Numbered from the stretch's first letter, positions 34,813 through 44,186 are shown. The stretch: DNA of 64,000 bases from Sphingomonadales bacterium EhC05 (GCA_001650955.1 LXYP01000067.1:1-64000), one strand, 5' to 3'. The notes: a model not told the origin generated them from the sequence alone. Made by a program: numbers and translations.

Positions 34813-35559
34813 TCAGCTCAGCCGGGATATGACATCAATAAGCAAGGCGATATCCTGATCCCGCGACAGCCGGTGGTCGCCATCCTTTACCAGATGAACC
34901 TGCACATCATCTGAACGCATTTTCTTGGCAATCTCGAGTGCATAGGCCCAGGGCACATCCGCGTCTTTCTGCCCGTGGAGGAGCCGCACAGTGCCATCAA
35001 AACTGATCTCGGAATGGAGCAAGCGATTTGCGTCACCGGACTGCCAGAAGGTCCGCGTCGTGACATAGGGATCGTCTGAATATTCGCTATGTTCCTCGAG
35101 CTTGCCTTCCTGCAGGATTGTCATCTTCTGTTCCTGCGAAAAGCCCCAATCGGTAAAGTCGGGCGCCGCGGCAATGCCGACGAGATTTTTCACGCGCATT
35201 GGCCGCGACAGTGCAACAAGCAGCATCAACCAACCGCCCATTGAGGAACCGATTAAAGTGACCGAACCGGCCGTAACCTTGTCGATCAGAAACAGCACAT
35301 CGTCACGCCAGTCGATCAGGCTTTGATCCTCAAACGCCCCGCCGCTGGCCCCGCAGCCGGCATAATCGAGACGAAGCATCGCCCGCCCCTTGGCCTGGGC
35401 CCAGCTGTTGACCGCGAGCGCCTTGCCACCGTCCATATCCGACATATAGCCGGGCAAGAATATCAAGGTTGTGCCCTGCACCCCCGGCTGGGCCGGCGTG
35501 TAGCAATAAGCGAGCGAGCTGCCGCCTGGACGGTCGAGATATAAAATTTCATCTTCCAT
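34813..35559 (-). CDS. Alpha/beta hydrolase
   Basis: A 248-residue serine hydrolase. The nucleophile motif is GSSMGG near residue 105 within VTLIGSSMGGWLMLLVAL, the acid is likely in HGQKDADVPW, and the His in VKDGDHRLSRD near residue 235, so the triad is complete. Short members of this group act on esters or peptides, and the substrate is unknown. The frame at the N-terminus begins MEDEILYLDRPGGSSLAYCY. Confidence 0.9.
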   Translation of the reverse strand: MEDEILYLDRPGGSSLAYCYTPAQPGVQGTTLIFLPGYMSDMDGGKALAVNSWAQAKGRAMLRLDYAGCGASGGAFEDQSLIDWRDDVLFLIDKVTAGSVTLIGSSMGGWLMLLVALSRPMRVKNLVGIAAAPDFTDWGFSQEQKMTILQEGKLEEHSEYSDDPYVTTRTFWQSGDANRLLHSEISFDGTVRLLHGQKDADVPWAYALEIAKKMRSDDVQVHLVKDGDHRLSRDQDIALLIDVISRLS

Positions 35560-35571
35560 CCGCGCGCTCTA

Positions 35572-35919
35572 TTACGCAGCAGCGAAATAGACAATTCCCA
35601 AACACAGAAATGCGACAATCAATAGACCAACGCCGGAGAGCATCGGTGACTTATGCTTGGGCAAAAGCGCAGCCAGCTCGGGTGGCACATCGCCCTTCAC
35701 ACGGATCTGCCATTTCGGGCGGGCCTTGATCCCGTCGTCCAGCCCGAAAACCTGGGCTTCCCCTTCCTGGCCGCGATAGACCAGATCGCCGAAAAAATAG
35801 GGTCCGCTGCGCCATTCCTGTTCGAAGAGCATGAAGGTCTTGCCGACAATCTCAATCCGCGCACGGCGTTTTATCGGGCTGTCGCCATCAATATATTGCA
35901 GTGAAAATGGAATGGACAT
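35572..35919 (-). CDS. Hypothetical protein with C-terminal membrane anchor
   Basis: A 115-residue protein. A soluble part of about 90 residues (beta-rich, with FLMEQEW-like FMLFEQEWRSGPYFFGDLVYRG) precedes one C-terminal membrane helix (LSGVGLLIVAFLCLGIVYFAAA). The tail-anchored layout suggests a cytosolic domain at the inner membrane. It is not recognised. The frame is open to 36192, but ATG 35919 is the first start that gives a typical protein. Thirteen bases upstream of the hydrolase gene. Confidence 0.6.
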   Translation of the reverse strand: MSIPFSLQYIDGDSPIKRRARIEIVGKTFMLFEQEWRSGPYFFGDLVYRGQEGEAQVFGLDDGIKARPKWQIRVKGDVPPELAALLPKHKSPMLSGVGLLIVAFLCLGIVYFAAA

Positions 35920-36075
35920 CGCTGGAGAATAGACGATTTCAGCCGACCAAGCACGATATTTTCGAAATTGATATTGCCATAATTGAACCGCAAACATCCC
36001 CCTGCGCCGAGCCAAGTTTTTCTTTCGTAACCACTTGGGAGTCTCGAACGAACTTTCCTGCATAAGGAGAATGAC

Positions 36076-36510
36076 ATGACCAAGATTTTTATTAGCTTCG
36101 CACTTCTGGCCGGAATCATTGGCACCGGTGTAACACCCGCGATGCCCACGAGCGCGGCAATGGCCCAGACGACGCTCAACACGAGCGGCCAATTCTCTGG
36201 TGCAGGCCGCAAGACCGGCGACGGCTCAGTGACTCTGGTCCGCAACGCGGATGGCTCAGCGACATTGACGTTCCAGGATTTCAAAGTGTCTCGCGGGCCC
36301 GATCTGCGCGTCTGGCTGTCCGATGCGGACACAATCATTAAATCGCGTGATGTCAAGCAAAGCCAATATGTTGAGATCGGCAAGCTGAAAAGCAGCAAAG
36401 GCGACCAAAGCTATGTCATTCCTGCATCCGCGCTCGCCCAGGGTCTTGATCAGGTGGTCATATGGTGCAAGCCTTTCGGCGTGCTATTTGCATCCGCAAA
36501 GCTGAATTGA
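36076..36510 (+). CDS. DM13 domain protein, exported
   Basis: A 144-residue precursor with a signal peptide ending near AMAQ (residue 31). The rest is a DM13 domain: GSVTLVRNADGSATLTFQDFKVSRGPDLRVWLSDAD and YVIPASALAQGLDQVVIWCKPFGVLFASAKL, with the conserved cysteine in VIWCKPF. DM13 domains are linked to redox or electron-transfer functions in animals, and the bacterial role is unknown. Confidence 0.88.
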   Translation: MTKIFISFALLAGIIGTGVTPAMPTSAAMAQTTLNTSGQFSGAGRKTGDGSVTLVRNADGSATLTFQDFKVSRGPDLRVWLSDADTIIKSRDVKQSQYVEIGKLKSSKGDQSYVIPASALAQGLDQVVIWCKPFGVLFASAKLN

Positions 36511-36519
36511 TCGCGAAGG

Positions 36520-36711
36520 TCACTCGCGCTGGAATATCTCCTCAATCGCCATCTCAAACAGATCAGCAATCTTGAACGCCAGTGGCAGGGACGGGTCATA
36601 TTTGCCGGTCTCGATCGCATTGACGCTTTGCCGCGAGACCTTGAGCCGTTCGGCGAGATCTGCTTGTGACCAATCCCGCTCGGCGCGGAGCACCTTGAGA
36701 CGGTTTTTCAT
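36520..36711 (-). CDS. XRE-family helix-turn-helix regulator
   Basis: A 63-residue DNA-binding protein consisting of little more than a Cro/C1 helix-turn-helix (RDWSQADLAERLKVSRQSVNAIETGKYDPSLPLAFKIADLF). ATG 36711 overlaps the stop of the upstream membrane protein as ATGA, which marks one operon. Small XRE proteins paired with a membrane protein of this kind are common and the XRE protein usually binds its own operon promoter. A candidate operator is at 37540-37557. Confidence 0.93.
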   Translation of the reverse strand: MKNRLKVLRAERDWSQADLAERLKVSRQSVNAIETGKYDPSLPLAFKIADLFEMAIEEIFQRE

Positions 36712-37313
36712 CCCCGCCTCCACTGAAACAGGGCGGCCACACCCAGACCGAGACACCAGATGACAATGGCATAATAAGCAGGCACATGCGGCACGAGATC
36801 ATATTGTTCCAGAAATCCGTAAACCGTGATGACCACCATCATGAACCCGGTTGCCATCAGAAATTTCTGTGTTTCGCGCATCCGGACATATTCGTCCTCT
36901 TCCTCCAGCAAATAGCGCCCGATCGCCCAGATGAACCCTAGCGGTCCAGCAGCTGGTACCAGCGCCACCGCGACCGCAACGACCCCGGTCAAAGCATAGC
37001 AATCAAACAGCAATCCTGCCAGAAACACGCCACCGATATAGACGATGGTGACGAACATCATCCGTTTCATATAGCGCGACGAGGCCTTGGTGCCGGCCGC
37101 ATTGACTTCCATCAATCGCATCATTGACCAGCCCGCAGCGCACAACAAAGCCACATTGAATATGGCGATCCAGCCCCGCAGCCAAAGCGCCGGGTCCTGC
37201 GTAAGGACAAATGCAATCGAAAGCGCGAGAGACAATATCGAGGCTGCGCCAAATCGTTTCAGGCGCCCGCCCCAGACGGCGGTTTGCCTGTCCCGTTCCT
37301 TTCCTTGCGTCAT
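36708..37313 (-). CDS. Membrane protein of the XRE-linked two-gene unit
   Basis: A 201-residue protein with about five membrane helices (AASILSLALSIAFVL, LRGWIAIFNVALLCAAGWSMM, FVTIVYIGGVFLAGLLF, LTGVVAVAVALVPAAGPLGF, FLMATGFMMVVITVYGF, and AYYAIVIWCLGLGVAALF). A cytosolic loop EEEDEYVRMRETQKFL is conserved in such proteins. Function unknown. GGAGG lies 5 bases before ATG 37313, and ATG 37325 and 37316 are alternatives. It is followed by XRE (ATGA) and preceded by a tiny membrane peptide gene 58 bases upstream. Confidence 0.8.
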   Translation of the reverse strand: MTQGKERDRQTAVWGGRLKRFGAASILSLALSIAFVLTQDPALWLRGWIAIFNVALLCAAGWSMMRLMEVNAAGTKASSRYMKRMMFVTIVYIGGVFLAGLLFDCYALTGVVAVAVALVPAAGPLGFIWAIGRYLLEEEDEYVRMRETQKFLMATGFMMVVITVYGFLEQYDLVPHVPAYYAIVIWCLGLGVAALFQWRRG

Positions 37314-37371
37314 CATTGCCTCCATCCGGTAGAGACGGAAAGGATATAGAACCGACCTTTAGCCCGGCCGT

Positions 37372-37467
37372 TCATATCACACCCAGAAACAATATGGCGA
37401 GTGCCGCCCATATGGCGATATTTTCATTTGGGGTCATTCTCCGACCCGAACAGGGTTTAAATTTCAT
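37372..37467 (-). CDS. 31-residue single-span membrane peptide
   Basis: A short frame: a basic N-terminus (MKFKPCSGRRMT) followed by one membrane helix (IAIWAALAILFLGVI). GGAGG lies just upstream; three ATG codons in a row (37473, 37470, 37467) fit, the third with 6 bases of spacing. It is the first gene after the near-consensus promoter at 37516-37545 and is followed 58 bases later by the XRE-linked membrane protein gene. Nothing similar is recognised, but promoter, ribosome site and membrane helix together support it. Confidence 0.6.
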   Translation of the reverse strand: MKFKPCSGRRMTPNENIAIWAALAILFLGVI

Positions 37468-37515
37468 CATCATCCTCCATCAAGTTACATAGATATTATG
37501 TCATGCGTCCTTGAC

Positions 37516-37557
37516 TTTATAGCGAGCAATTCTTCAAAATGTCAAGTCTACTTTGCA
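37516..37557 (-). promoter_or_regulatory. Strong sigma70-type promoter with palindromic operator
   Basis: On the minus strand TTGACA (37540-37545) and TATAAA (37516-37521) are 18 bases apart, an almost consensus promoter. The -35 box overlaps an imperfect palindrome TGTCAAGT-CT-ACTTTGCA at 37540-37557 (6 of 8 positions symmetric), the size and place expected for the XRE repressor encoded by the operon. Further TGACA-like half-sites lie nearby (for example ATGACA at 37558-37565). Regulation is inferred. Confidence 0.7.
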
Positions 37558-37711
37558 TAATGACAATGGCACTTAGCTACATGAATTTGAACAGTAGCTG
37601 GAGACAGTTGACTTGAACGGGTGTTGGACTAAGGCAAAGCCGTGCAAAGGGAGCGCTGAAAACAGGGCTTCCTTGGAGTCACTTTAGTAAACTTAGGATT
37701 GTTCCAGGCCC

Positions 37712-39715
37712 ATGACCGAGATGATTAAAATCACCCTTCCCGACGGCAGTTCGCGCGAAGTGGCCATGGGCACTACTCCCGCACAAATCGCCGCCGACAT
37801 CGGTCCCGGCCTTGCCAAAGCTGCGCTTGCCGCGAAGATTGACGGCGAGATTCGCGACATCATGCGGCCGCTCGAGCAAGACACCGAGCTCGCCCTGATC
37901 ACTTCGCGTGACGAAGAGGATGCGCTGGAACTCGCCCGCCATGATTATGCCCATGTGCTGGCCGAAGCAGTGCAGAACATCTTCCCGGGCACGCAAATCA
38001 CTTTTGGCCCATCGACCGATGACGGCTTCTATTATGACTTCGCACCCGCCGGTGATCCCTTCACTGATGAAGATCTGCCCAAGATCGAAGAGGAAATGAA
38101 GCGAATCATTTCCGCCAACAAGCCGTTGCGCCGCGAAGTGTGGGAACGTGATGATCTGATCGCCCGCTGGGAAAAAGACGGCGAGACGTTCAAGGCCGAA
38201 TGGGCCGCCGAGCTTCCCAAGGGCGACGAAATCACGATCTATTGGTCCGGTGATGACTGGATGGACATGTGCCGCGGGCCGCATCTGGCCTCGACCGGCA
38301 AGCTTGATCCCAAGGCGTTCAAGCTGATGCGTGTCTCGGGTGCCTATTGGCGCGGCGACCAGCGCAATCCGCAATTGTCGCGAATCTATGGCACCGGTTG
38401 GCTCAACAAAAAGCAGCTCAATGCGCATTTGATGCGGCTGGAGGAAGCCGGCAAACGCGATCACCGTAAGCTCGGTCAGGAAATGGACCTGTTCCATATT
38501 CAATCCGAAGCGCAGGGCAGCATCTTCTGGCATGCCAAGGGCTTTGTCATCTGGCGCGAGCTCGAGGCCTATATGCGCCGTGCGATTGATGGCGCTGGCT
38601 ATGACGAGATCAAGACACCCCAGCTGATGGACGTCGACCAGTGGGAACAATCCGGTCACTGGGGCAAATATAGCGAGAATATGTTTGCCGTCCCCGACGA
38701 GGTGCCCGATGCCGAAAGCGACGGCCCGGTCGTCACCGGAACGGCAGGGATGATGGCGATCAAGCCGATGAACTGCCCTGCCCATGTGCTGGTCTTCCGC
38801 CAAGGCATCAAAAGCTATCGCGACCTGCCGCTGCGCCTGTTTGAACATGGCTGCTGTCACCGCAACGAGCCCCATGGGGCGCTCCACGGACTGATGCGGG
38901 TCCGTCAGTTCACCCAGGATGACGCGCATATATTCTGTCGCGAAGACCAGATTGTCGAGGAAGTTCAAGCTTTCTGCGCGCTTGCTGAACGCGTCTATAA
39001 GGAAATGGGATTTCAGGGCTTTGCGATCAAGCTCGCGCTGCGCCCGGAAAAGCGCTTCGGATCCGACGAAGACTGGGACAAGGCCGAGCAGGAACTCCGC
39101 CAAGCGGTGATTGATGCCGGCATGGCAACCCAAGAATATGGCTGGGAAGAGCTGCCCGGCGAAGGTGCATTTTACGCGCCCAAACTCGAATGGCATCTGA
39201 CCGACGCGATTGGCCGGACCTGGCAGGTGGGCACGATCCAGTCCGACCGGGTGCTGCCCGAACGCCTTGATGCGAGCTATGTCGGAGAAGATGGCGGCCG
39301 TCATCGCCCGGTCATGCTGCACCGCGCGATCTTTGGCAGTTACGAGCGCTTTATCGGTATTTTGATCGAACATTTTGCCGGGAAAATGCCGCTCTGGCTA
39401 GCACCAACCCAGGCCGTCGTCGCGACGATTGTGACCGATGCCAACGACTATGCAGAGAAAGTCGTCGGTCAATTGAAAGCCGCCGGCATCCGCGTCGAAG
39501 CCGATCTGCGTAACGAAAAGATCAACTATAAGGTCCGCGAACATTCGGTTGGCAAAGTACCAAATATACTGGTTGTCGGCATGCGCGAAGCCGAAGAAGG
39601 CAAGGTTGCGCTGCGCCGTCTCGGCCAGAAGGAACAGCAGTTCCTGACGGTCGACGAAGCGGTAACCCTGTTGCGAAACGAGGCACTGCCACCAGACTTG
39701 AAATCCGCAGAATAA
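37712..39715 (+). CDS. thrS: Threonyl-tRNA synthetase
   Basis: A 667-residue class II synthetase. In order: an N-terminal TGS domain ([27 protein letters not shown]), the editing SAD domain with [34 protein letters not shown] and [12 protein letters not shown], then the catalytic core with [14 protein letters not shown] (zinc Cys), [11 protein letters not shown] (motif 2), [21 protein letters not shown] (motif 3), and the anticodon-binding domain at the C-terminus. The infC gene follows 139 bases later. Confidence 0.99.
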   Translation: MTEMIKITLPDGSSREVAMGTTPAQIAADIGPGLAKAALAAKIDGEIRDIMRPLEQDTELALITSRDEEDALELARHDYAHVLAEAVQNIFPGTQITFGPSTDDGFYYDFAPAGDPFTDEDLPKIEEEMKRIISANKPLRREVWERDDLIARWEKDGETFKAEWAAELPKGDEITIYWSGDDWMDMCRGPHLASTGKLDPKAFKLMRVSGAYWRGDQRNPQLSRIYGTGWLNKKQLNAHLMRLEEAGKRDHRKLGQEMDLFHIQSEAQGSIFWHAKGFVIWRELEAYMRRAIDGAGYDEIKTPQLMDVDQWEQSGHWGKYSENMFAVPDEVPDAESDGPVVTGTAGMMAIKPMNCPAHVLVFRQGIKSYRDLPLRLFEHGCCHRNEPHGALHGLMRVRQFTQDDAHIFCREDQIVEEVQAFCALAERVYKEMGFQGFAIKLALRPEKRFGSDEDWDKAEQELRQAVIDAGMATQEYGWEELPGEGAFYAPKLEWHLTDAIGRTWQVGTIQSDRVLPERLDASYVGEDGGRHRPVMLHRAIFGSYERFIGILIEHFAGKMPLWLAPTQAVVATIVTDANDYAEKVVGQLKAAGIRVEADLRNEKINYKVREHSVGKVPNILVVGMREAEEGKVALRRLGQKEQQFLTVDEAVTLLRNEALPPDLKSAE

Positions 39716-39840
39716 TCACGATATAGACGACAGGGCTGTTGCATTCAAACCACTGCTTGTATGGCTAATATCCGTTTCGCCATCAACAAGGCTTTATTCG
39801 CATAAGCTTTGCGGCTAATGAGCCAGCATAAATAATCACT

Positions 39841-39857
39841 TGGGAGTATATAACATA
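39841..39857 (+). promoter_or_regulatory. infC ribosome site with AUA start codon
   Basis: GGGAG at 39842-39846 is followed after 8 bases by ATA at 39855-39857 and then codons for [10 protein letters not shown]. No ATG occurs in this frame before the conserved IF-3 sequence. IF-3 discriminates against non-AUG starts and so limits its own synthesis. An AUU start does this in E. coli. TTG at 39840 is an alternative start but sits on the ribosome site itself. Confidence 0.75.
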
Positions 39858-40394
39858 GCTGCACCACCACGCCGTCCAACGCCACCCGTCAAAGGCGGTC
39901 CGCGTTTCAATAATCTGATCATTTCCGACACTGTCCGCGTGATCGACGACAAAGGTGAAAACCTTGGCGTCATGAACACCAGTGAAGCGATAAAGAACGC
40001 AGCCGAAGTCGGCCTTGACCTTGTCGAGGTGTCGCCGAACGCCCAGCCACCAGTTGCGAAATATCTCGACGTCGGCAAGTTCAAATATGAGGCCCAGAAA
40101 AAGGCCAATGCGGCGCGCAAAACCCAAAAGGTTCAGGACGTCAAGGAAATCAAGATGCGTCCGAATATTGACGATCATGATTATGATGTGAAGATGCGCA
40201 ATGTGAACAAGTTCATCGACAATGGCGACAAGGTCAAAGTGACCCTGCGTTTCCGTGGCCGTGAAATGTCGCACCAGCAACTCGGCATGCAGCTGTTGCA
40301 ACGCGTCCAGGAAGACACGAAGGAAACCGCGAAAGTCGAAGCTTATCCGAAGCTCGAAGGCCGTCAGATGCTGATGGTGCTCAGCCCGAAATAG
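39855..40394 (+). CDS. infC: Translation initiation factor IF-3
   Basis: About 179 residues. The N-domain has [32 protein letters not shown] and the linker is rich in Lys ([31 protein letters not shown]), as in alphaproteobacterial IF-3. The C-domain has [43 protein letters not shown]. The start is non-canonical (ATA 39855, see separate entry). A terminator follows directly, so rpmI and rplT, which often follow infC, are not in this operon. Confidence 0.96.
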   Translation: MAAPPRRPTPPVKGGPRFNNLIISDTVRVIDDKGENLGVMNTSEAIKNAAEVGLDLVEVSPNAQPPVAKYLDVGKFKYEAQKKANAARKTQKVQDVKEIKMRPNIDDHDYDVKMRNVNKFIDNGDKVKVTLRFRGREMSHQQLGMQLLQRVQEDTKETAKVEAYPKLEGRQMLMVLSPK

Positions 40395-40419
40395 AGTTCG
40401 GCAGACAAATCACGCAGTA

Positions 40420-40458
40420 AAAAGGCGAAGGGCCGGCAAACGCCCCTTCGCCTTTTGC
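40420..40458 (+). terminator. Intrinsic terminator after infC
   Basis: AAAAAGGCGAAGGG, a 10-base loop and CCCCTTCGCCTTTTG make a GC-rich stem with A-run and T-run flanks. It lies 25 bases beyond the infC stop and serves infC. Its A-run would also allow some termination for the convergent peptidase gene. Confidence 0.85.
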
Positions 40459-40482
40459 ATTCTACGATATTGATTCTGAAAC

Positions 40483-42534
40483 TCAGTCCTCGGACTTCGC
40501 GTCACTCGTGCCGACGAATCCAGCTGGCAACTCGATCCGCTCTGGTGGCATTTCCGCACCCGATCCTTTCAGATAAGTGTCCATCCACCGCAGCATCCGG
40601 ACATTATAGTCATATTGTGCCGCCGCCTTGCGGTTGCCATGTCCTTCGCCCGGATAGAGCACGAGCCGCACGGGCGTGTCGGTGCGCACCTTGATATTGC
40701 GATATAATTCATAACTTTGGCTGGGAGCCACACGGGTATCTTCGGCTCCATGCATGATGAGAATGGGTGTCTTGGCCTTGTCGACATGATAGATCGGGCT
40801 GACGTCCAGCATCCCCTGCCAGTCTTCCCATGGCCATTTGCGGGAGTGCACGAGATACATCTCATTGGGTATATCGGTTGTTCCGAATTTGGATATTTGA
40901 TTGGAAATGCCGACAAACATCACCGCGGCAGCAAAATGTTCGCTGAGCGCCGTCGCCCCCCAGGCCGACGCATAGCCGCCATAGGAACCGCCTGTGATTC
41001 CAACCTTGTCCTTGTTGGTCAAGCCCATCGCTTGCAGCGGAGCGATCGCGTCGACGAGATCGTTAAACTCCTTGCCCGCATAGTCATTTTGATGCTGTTT
41101 CGAAAAAGCCGTCCCATAGGCTGTTGACCCCCGGTAATTGGGATAGAATACGGTATAGCCTTTTCCGGCAGCCACTTGTCCAGGACCGCTATAATTGGTC
41201 AGCCAGCCATTGGAATCATGCGCTTCGGGTCCGCCGTGCACGCGGAATATTGTCGGTGCGCCGCCAGCCGGCGCGCCACCGACCGGTTCGATTACAATGC
41301 CTTCCACTTCCTGCCCGTCACGAGCCGTGTAGCGGATCGCCCGCTGCGTTCCCATGTCGATATCAGTCAGCCAGGCATTATTATCCGACCAGCGCGTGAA
41401 ACGATTGCGCTCGAGAACGAATAATTCACGGGGATGGCTCGGCGCGTCGGCGATCGCCGCGAGCTTGCCGCCGCCGGCTTCAATGCTGCGCAATATCAGT
41501 TCGCCGGCATCCACCGTATTTCTCAGCCGTCCGCGCGCATCATAGAAACGCAATTCGCTCTGTGCGCCGACATGCATCGCCACCGCCAACCGGCCGTCAC
41601 CCATCCATTCGGTATCGACGGCTGCATTTGCCTGCCCTTCGGTCACCGGACGAAACGCGCCGCTCGCCGTGTCGACGAGATAAAGCGTGGTTGCGGCGGG
41701 GTCGTGCTTGTCCACCGCAGCGATCAGCGACAGCGTCTTGCCGCTGCTGTCAATTTCGAAATCACCAATTTTGCCAGGCGTCTCAACCGACGCCTTTCGT
41801 GCGCCGCTTGTCGCATCGATAATATGCACACGGGTGGAGGTCAGTTCGTCATCGACTTGCGTCGTCGGCGCAGCAGCGACGGCCAGCCAACGTCCATCCT
41901 GCGATACGCGCATGGCGATGATTTTCCCGTCGACCTTGATCTCGCGCGGATCAGCATCATCAGCAGCGTTCACATCGACTGCAAATAAGCGCGGAAACTT
42001 CTGCTCTTCTTCATAGATGATCGCATCAAATCCAGCTTTGCTCTCTTTCTTGCGCGCCTTATCTGTCGCCGCGCTTGCCCGCACATAGATGGTCTGCGAA
42101 TCCGGTGCCCAGGCATAAGCCGTGACATTGCTGTCATCTATCGATGCGAGTTTCTGATGACCGCCCCCATCAACCGGGATTCCATATAGAGCCCGCTTTG
42201 CGTCATCTCCATCCGGTTTCCACAAGAAGCTGATCATATTACCGTCGGGCGAATATTCGAGCCCACTGACATTCATATCTTCCGGCAAGAAAGCTTTCAG
42301 CGCATTGGCTGCGGAACCAACATGCAGACGCCTTTCAGACGTTCCATTTTTGGCACCATTGTCGATATCGGGCATTTCCGAGACACCGATGGCGACACCC
42401 TTGCCATCCGGGGACACCGCCAGATCACTGGCATTTTTGATATTCAATATATCTTCCGGAGTCATCGGTCGCGCAAAAGTCGGTGTGGTGGCGAGAGCGA
42501 TCAATGTCGCTCCGGCAAGCAAATGATATTTCAT
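40483..42534 (-). CDS. S9 family (prolyl oligopeptidase-like) serine peptidase, exported
   Basis: A 683-residue precursor. A signal peptide (LLAGATLIALATTPTFA) precedes an N-terminal seven-bladed propeller (about 20-410). The C-terminal hydrolase domain has the nucleophile motif GGSYGGYAS (near residue 520), Asp in MHGAEDTRV and His in YPGEGHGN, so the triad is complete. Typical of periplasmic dipeptidyl/acylaminoacyl peptidases that split short peptides. ATG 42534 is chosen over 42627 because of the signal peptide. The second peptidase of the family is at 60131-62068. Confidence 0.92.
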   Translation of the reverse strand: MKYHLLAGATLIALATTPTFARPMTPEDILNIKNASDLAVSPDGKGVAIGVSEMPDIDNGAKNGTSERRLHVGSAANALKAFLPEDMNVSGLEYSPDGNMISFLWKPDGDDAKRALYGIPVDGGGHQKLASIDDSNVTAYAWAPDSQTIYVRASAATDKARKKESKAGFDAIIYEEEQKFPRLFAVDVNAADDADPREIKVDGKIIAMRVSQDGRWLAVAAAPTTQVDDELTSTRVHIIDATSGARKASVETPGKIGDFEIDSSGKTLSLIAAVDKHDPAATTLYLVDTASGAFRPVTEGQANAAVDTEWMGDGRLAVAMHVGAQSELRFYDARGRLRNTVDAGELILRSIEAGGGKLAAIADAPSHPRELFVLERNRFTRWSDNNAWLTDIDMGTQRAIRYTARDGQEVEGIVIEPVGGAPAGGAPTIFRVHGGPEAHDSNGWLTNYSGPGQVAAGKGYTVFYPNYRGSTAYGTAFSKQHQNDYAGKEFNDLVDAIAPLQAMGLTNKDKVGITGGSYGGYASAWGATALSEHFAAAVMFVGISNQISKFGTTDIPNEMYLVHSRKWPWEDWQGMLDVSPIYHVDKAKTPILIMHGAEDTRVAPSQSYELYRNIKVRTDTPVRLVLYPGEGHGNRKAAAQYDYNVRMLRWMDTYLKGSGAEMPPERIELPAGFVGTSDAKSED

Positions 42535-42762
42535 ATGAATCATATCCCTGTTCAATCTGGTGCGGAGGCTAGACCATAAATATCCGCACGCAAAGCTTGT
42601 TTTCAGGGACTTAGTGATTGATTTCACAAATAGAAGCGGACCGATATTTGCCCATTATTTCAGGATCTTTTGACACCGGATCTGCAGATGGATGATCGGT
42701 TTGGAGGCAAGCGCAACCATTCCTCTGGCCTCAGCAAGGTCAGATAGGGCGATCCGGTCGGA

Positions 42763-42855
42763 CTAATCCGCCTGGGTCCGCGCAAGCCATAGAAATGTTA
42801 TTCCTACAGCCAGAGCGGCAACCGCGATTATAATTTCAAATTCTTGATTGACCAT
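42763..42855 (-). CDS. Possible 30-residue membrane peptide
   Basis: The frame MVNQEFEIIIAVAALAVGITFLWLARTQAD from ATG 42855 to TAG 42763 has one membrane helix. No clear ribosome site is seen. It lies in the 370-base gap between the S9 peptidase and msrA. Plausible but weak. Confidence 0.3.
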   Translation of the reverse strand: MVNQEFEIIIAVAALAVGITFLWLARTQAD

Positions 42856-42907
42856 GACTCTGTCTAACAGAGCGAAGCTAACGTCTCGTTAAATGGCGGC
42901 CGGGTTC

Positions 42908-43645
42908 TTAACTTACCGGCACCGCACGATATTGTTTGGGAAAGTAACGCTTCAAATTGGCGATCTTGGGCTTGTCCCAGCGGACGATATATCCCTGCCG
43001 CGGGTTTTTCTGCATGAAATCCTGATGATAGGTTTCTGCGCTATAGAAAGCTGTATAATCCTCAACCTTCGTGACAATTGGACGTTTCCAATAGCGTCCC
43101 TTTTCCAGTTGCGCGATATAGGCACGTGCCACCTTCGCCTGTTCGGCATTGACCGGGACGAGAGCGCTCCGATAATGTTCGCCGCGATCCGGGCCTTGCG
43201 CGTTGAGCATCGTGGGATCTGCAATCACCGAAAAAAAGATCTGCATCAACCGCGCATAGCTGATCTGGCTAGGGTCGTAGACGACGCGCACGGCCTCGGC
43301 ATGATTAGTGAGACCAGCGCTGACCAGCTTGTAAGAAGCGCTGCGTTTGGTCCCGCCATGATAGCCGGACGAGGCGCTGATCACGCCTTTGGTATGTTCA
43401 AACACGCCTTCCACGCCCCAGAAGCAGCCGCCAGCAAAAATCGCGACGGCGCGCGGACCAGTCTCTTTTGCGCGGACCCGCGGCATCGGGATGATCGTTG
43501 CTTTTTCGGCGGCATGAGCTTCGCCGATAAACGCGGTCCGGGCCGCCTGCTCTTCCGGCAATGCGGTCTGGACGCCCGCCCAGATCGTTCCGAAAGCAGC
43601 GAAGCTGGCCGTGAACATAATCGTCTTGGAGAGAAAGGGTCCCAT
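42908..43645 (-). CDS. msrA: Peptide-methionine (S)-S-oxide reductase, exported
   Basis: A 245-residue protein with a hydrophobic N-terminus (FTASFAAFGTIWAGV and AHAAEK, about residues 11-48) that acts as an export signal. The MsrA catalytic motif is GCFWGVEG (Cys74), with YHGGTKRSASYKLVSAGLTNHAEAVRVVYDP and the EHYRSALVP segment. It reduces methionine-S-sulfoxide in envelope proteins, with electrons from a thiol partner not in this window. A small membrane protein gene lies 11 bases upstream, probably in one transcript. Confidence 0.95.
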   Translation of the reverse strand: MGPFLSKTIMFTASFAAFGTIWAGVQTALPEEQAARTAFIGEAHAAEKATIIPMPRVRAKETGPRAVAIFAGGCFWGVEGVFEHTKGVISASSGYHGGTKRSASYKLVSAGLTNHAEAVRVVYDPSQISYARLMQIFFSVIADPTMLNAQGPDRGEHYRSALVPVNAEQAKVARAYIAQLEKGRYWKRPIVTKVEDYTAFYSAETYHQDFMQKNPRQGYIVRWDKPKIANLKRYFPKQYRAVPVS

Positions 43646-43656
43646 TCGCGTATCGC

Positions 43657-43815
43657 CTAGCTCAGCAACTGAGCGGCGCTACTCACCGATGACGAGAGAT
43701 TTTGTTCACTATCTGACCTGCTGTCCGCAGGCTGGATCAAAAAAAGCACCAGTGCACCGGCGAAAAATCCTGCGCTGAGGCTATATGTCAAATCTGACTT
43801 GAATATTTTTAACAT
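43657..43815 (-). CDS. Small 52-residue membrane-anchored protein upstream of msrA
   Basis: The frame MLKIFKSDLTYSLSAGFFAG... from ATG 43815 to TAG 43657 has one membrane helix (SLSAGFFAGALVLFLI) followed by a Ser-rich tail (ADSRSDSEQ...SSSVSSAAQLL). AAGGA lies 7 bases before the ATG. It sits 11 bases ahead of msrA on the same strand, so it is likely cotranscribed. Not recognised. Confidence 0.55.
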   Translation of the reverse strand: MLKIFKSDLTYSLSAGFFAGALVLFLIQPADSRSDSEQNLSSSVSSAAQLLS

Positions 43816-43994
43816 GGTCTGTTCCTTGGGGGCTCACATATGGTTCGTAACATTCCACCTGTTGGTTACAGCCATTAATATAATCATCCTTTCTCCGCTG
43901 TGAACCTGATCACAGGAAGCTATTCATTTAGGCGGGAATAGGAGAGGTTTATGAGGTGGTTTTTATTTGACCCCAGACGCCGGGTGTTTTTTTG

Positions 43995-44186
43995 GACCTC
44001 AAGCGCCGGGCGCGGGCATCTGCCCGCTTGGCTTTCGCGCCAATAAGGCGCGGCGTCCAGTCGGCCTTGCCTCGCTTCGCTCGGTTGGTGACTATTTAAC
44101 CGAGCGTAGCGAGGCAAGCGCAACCGCGCGCCCGAGCTTATGCGAGGATAGCCAAGGGAGCGGATGCGACCGCCCGGCGCTTGAGG

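Noticed and set aside
37560-37711. T-box or other leader upstream of thrS
   Set aside because: No T-box sequence (TGGNACCGCG) and no clear terminator/antiterminator pair; T-boxes are rare in this group.
37679-39373. 564-residue frame on the minus strand
   Set aside because: It lies exactly antisense to thrS, which is certain. The long opposite frame follows from GC-rich codon usage.
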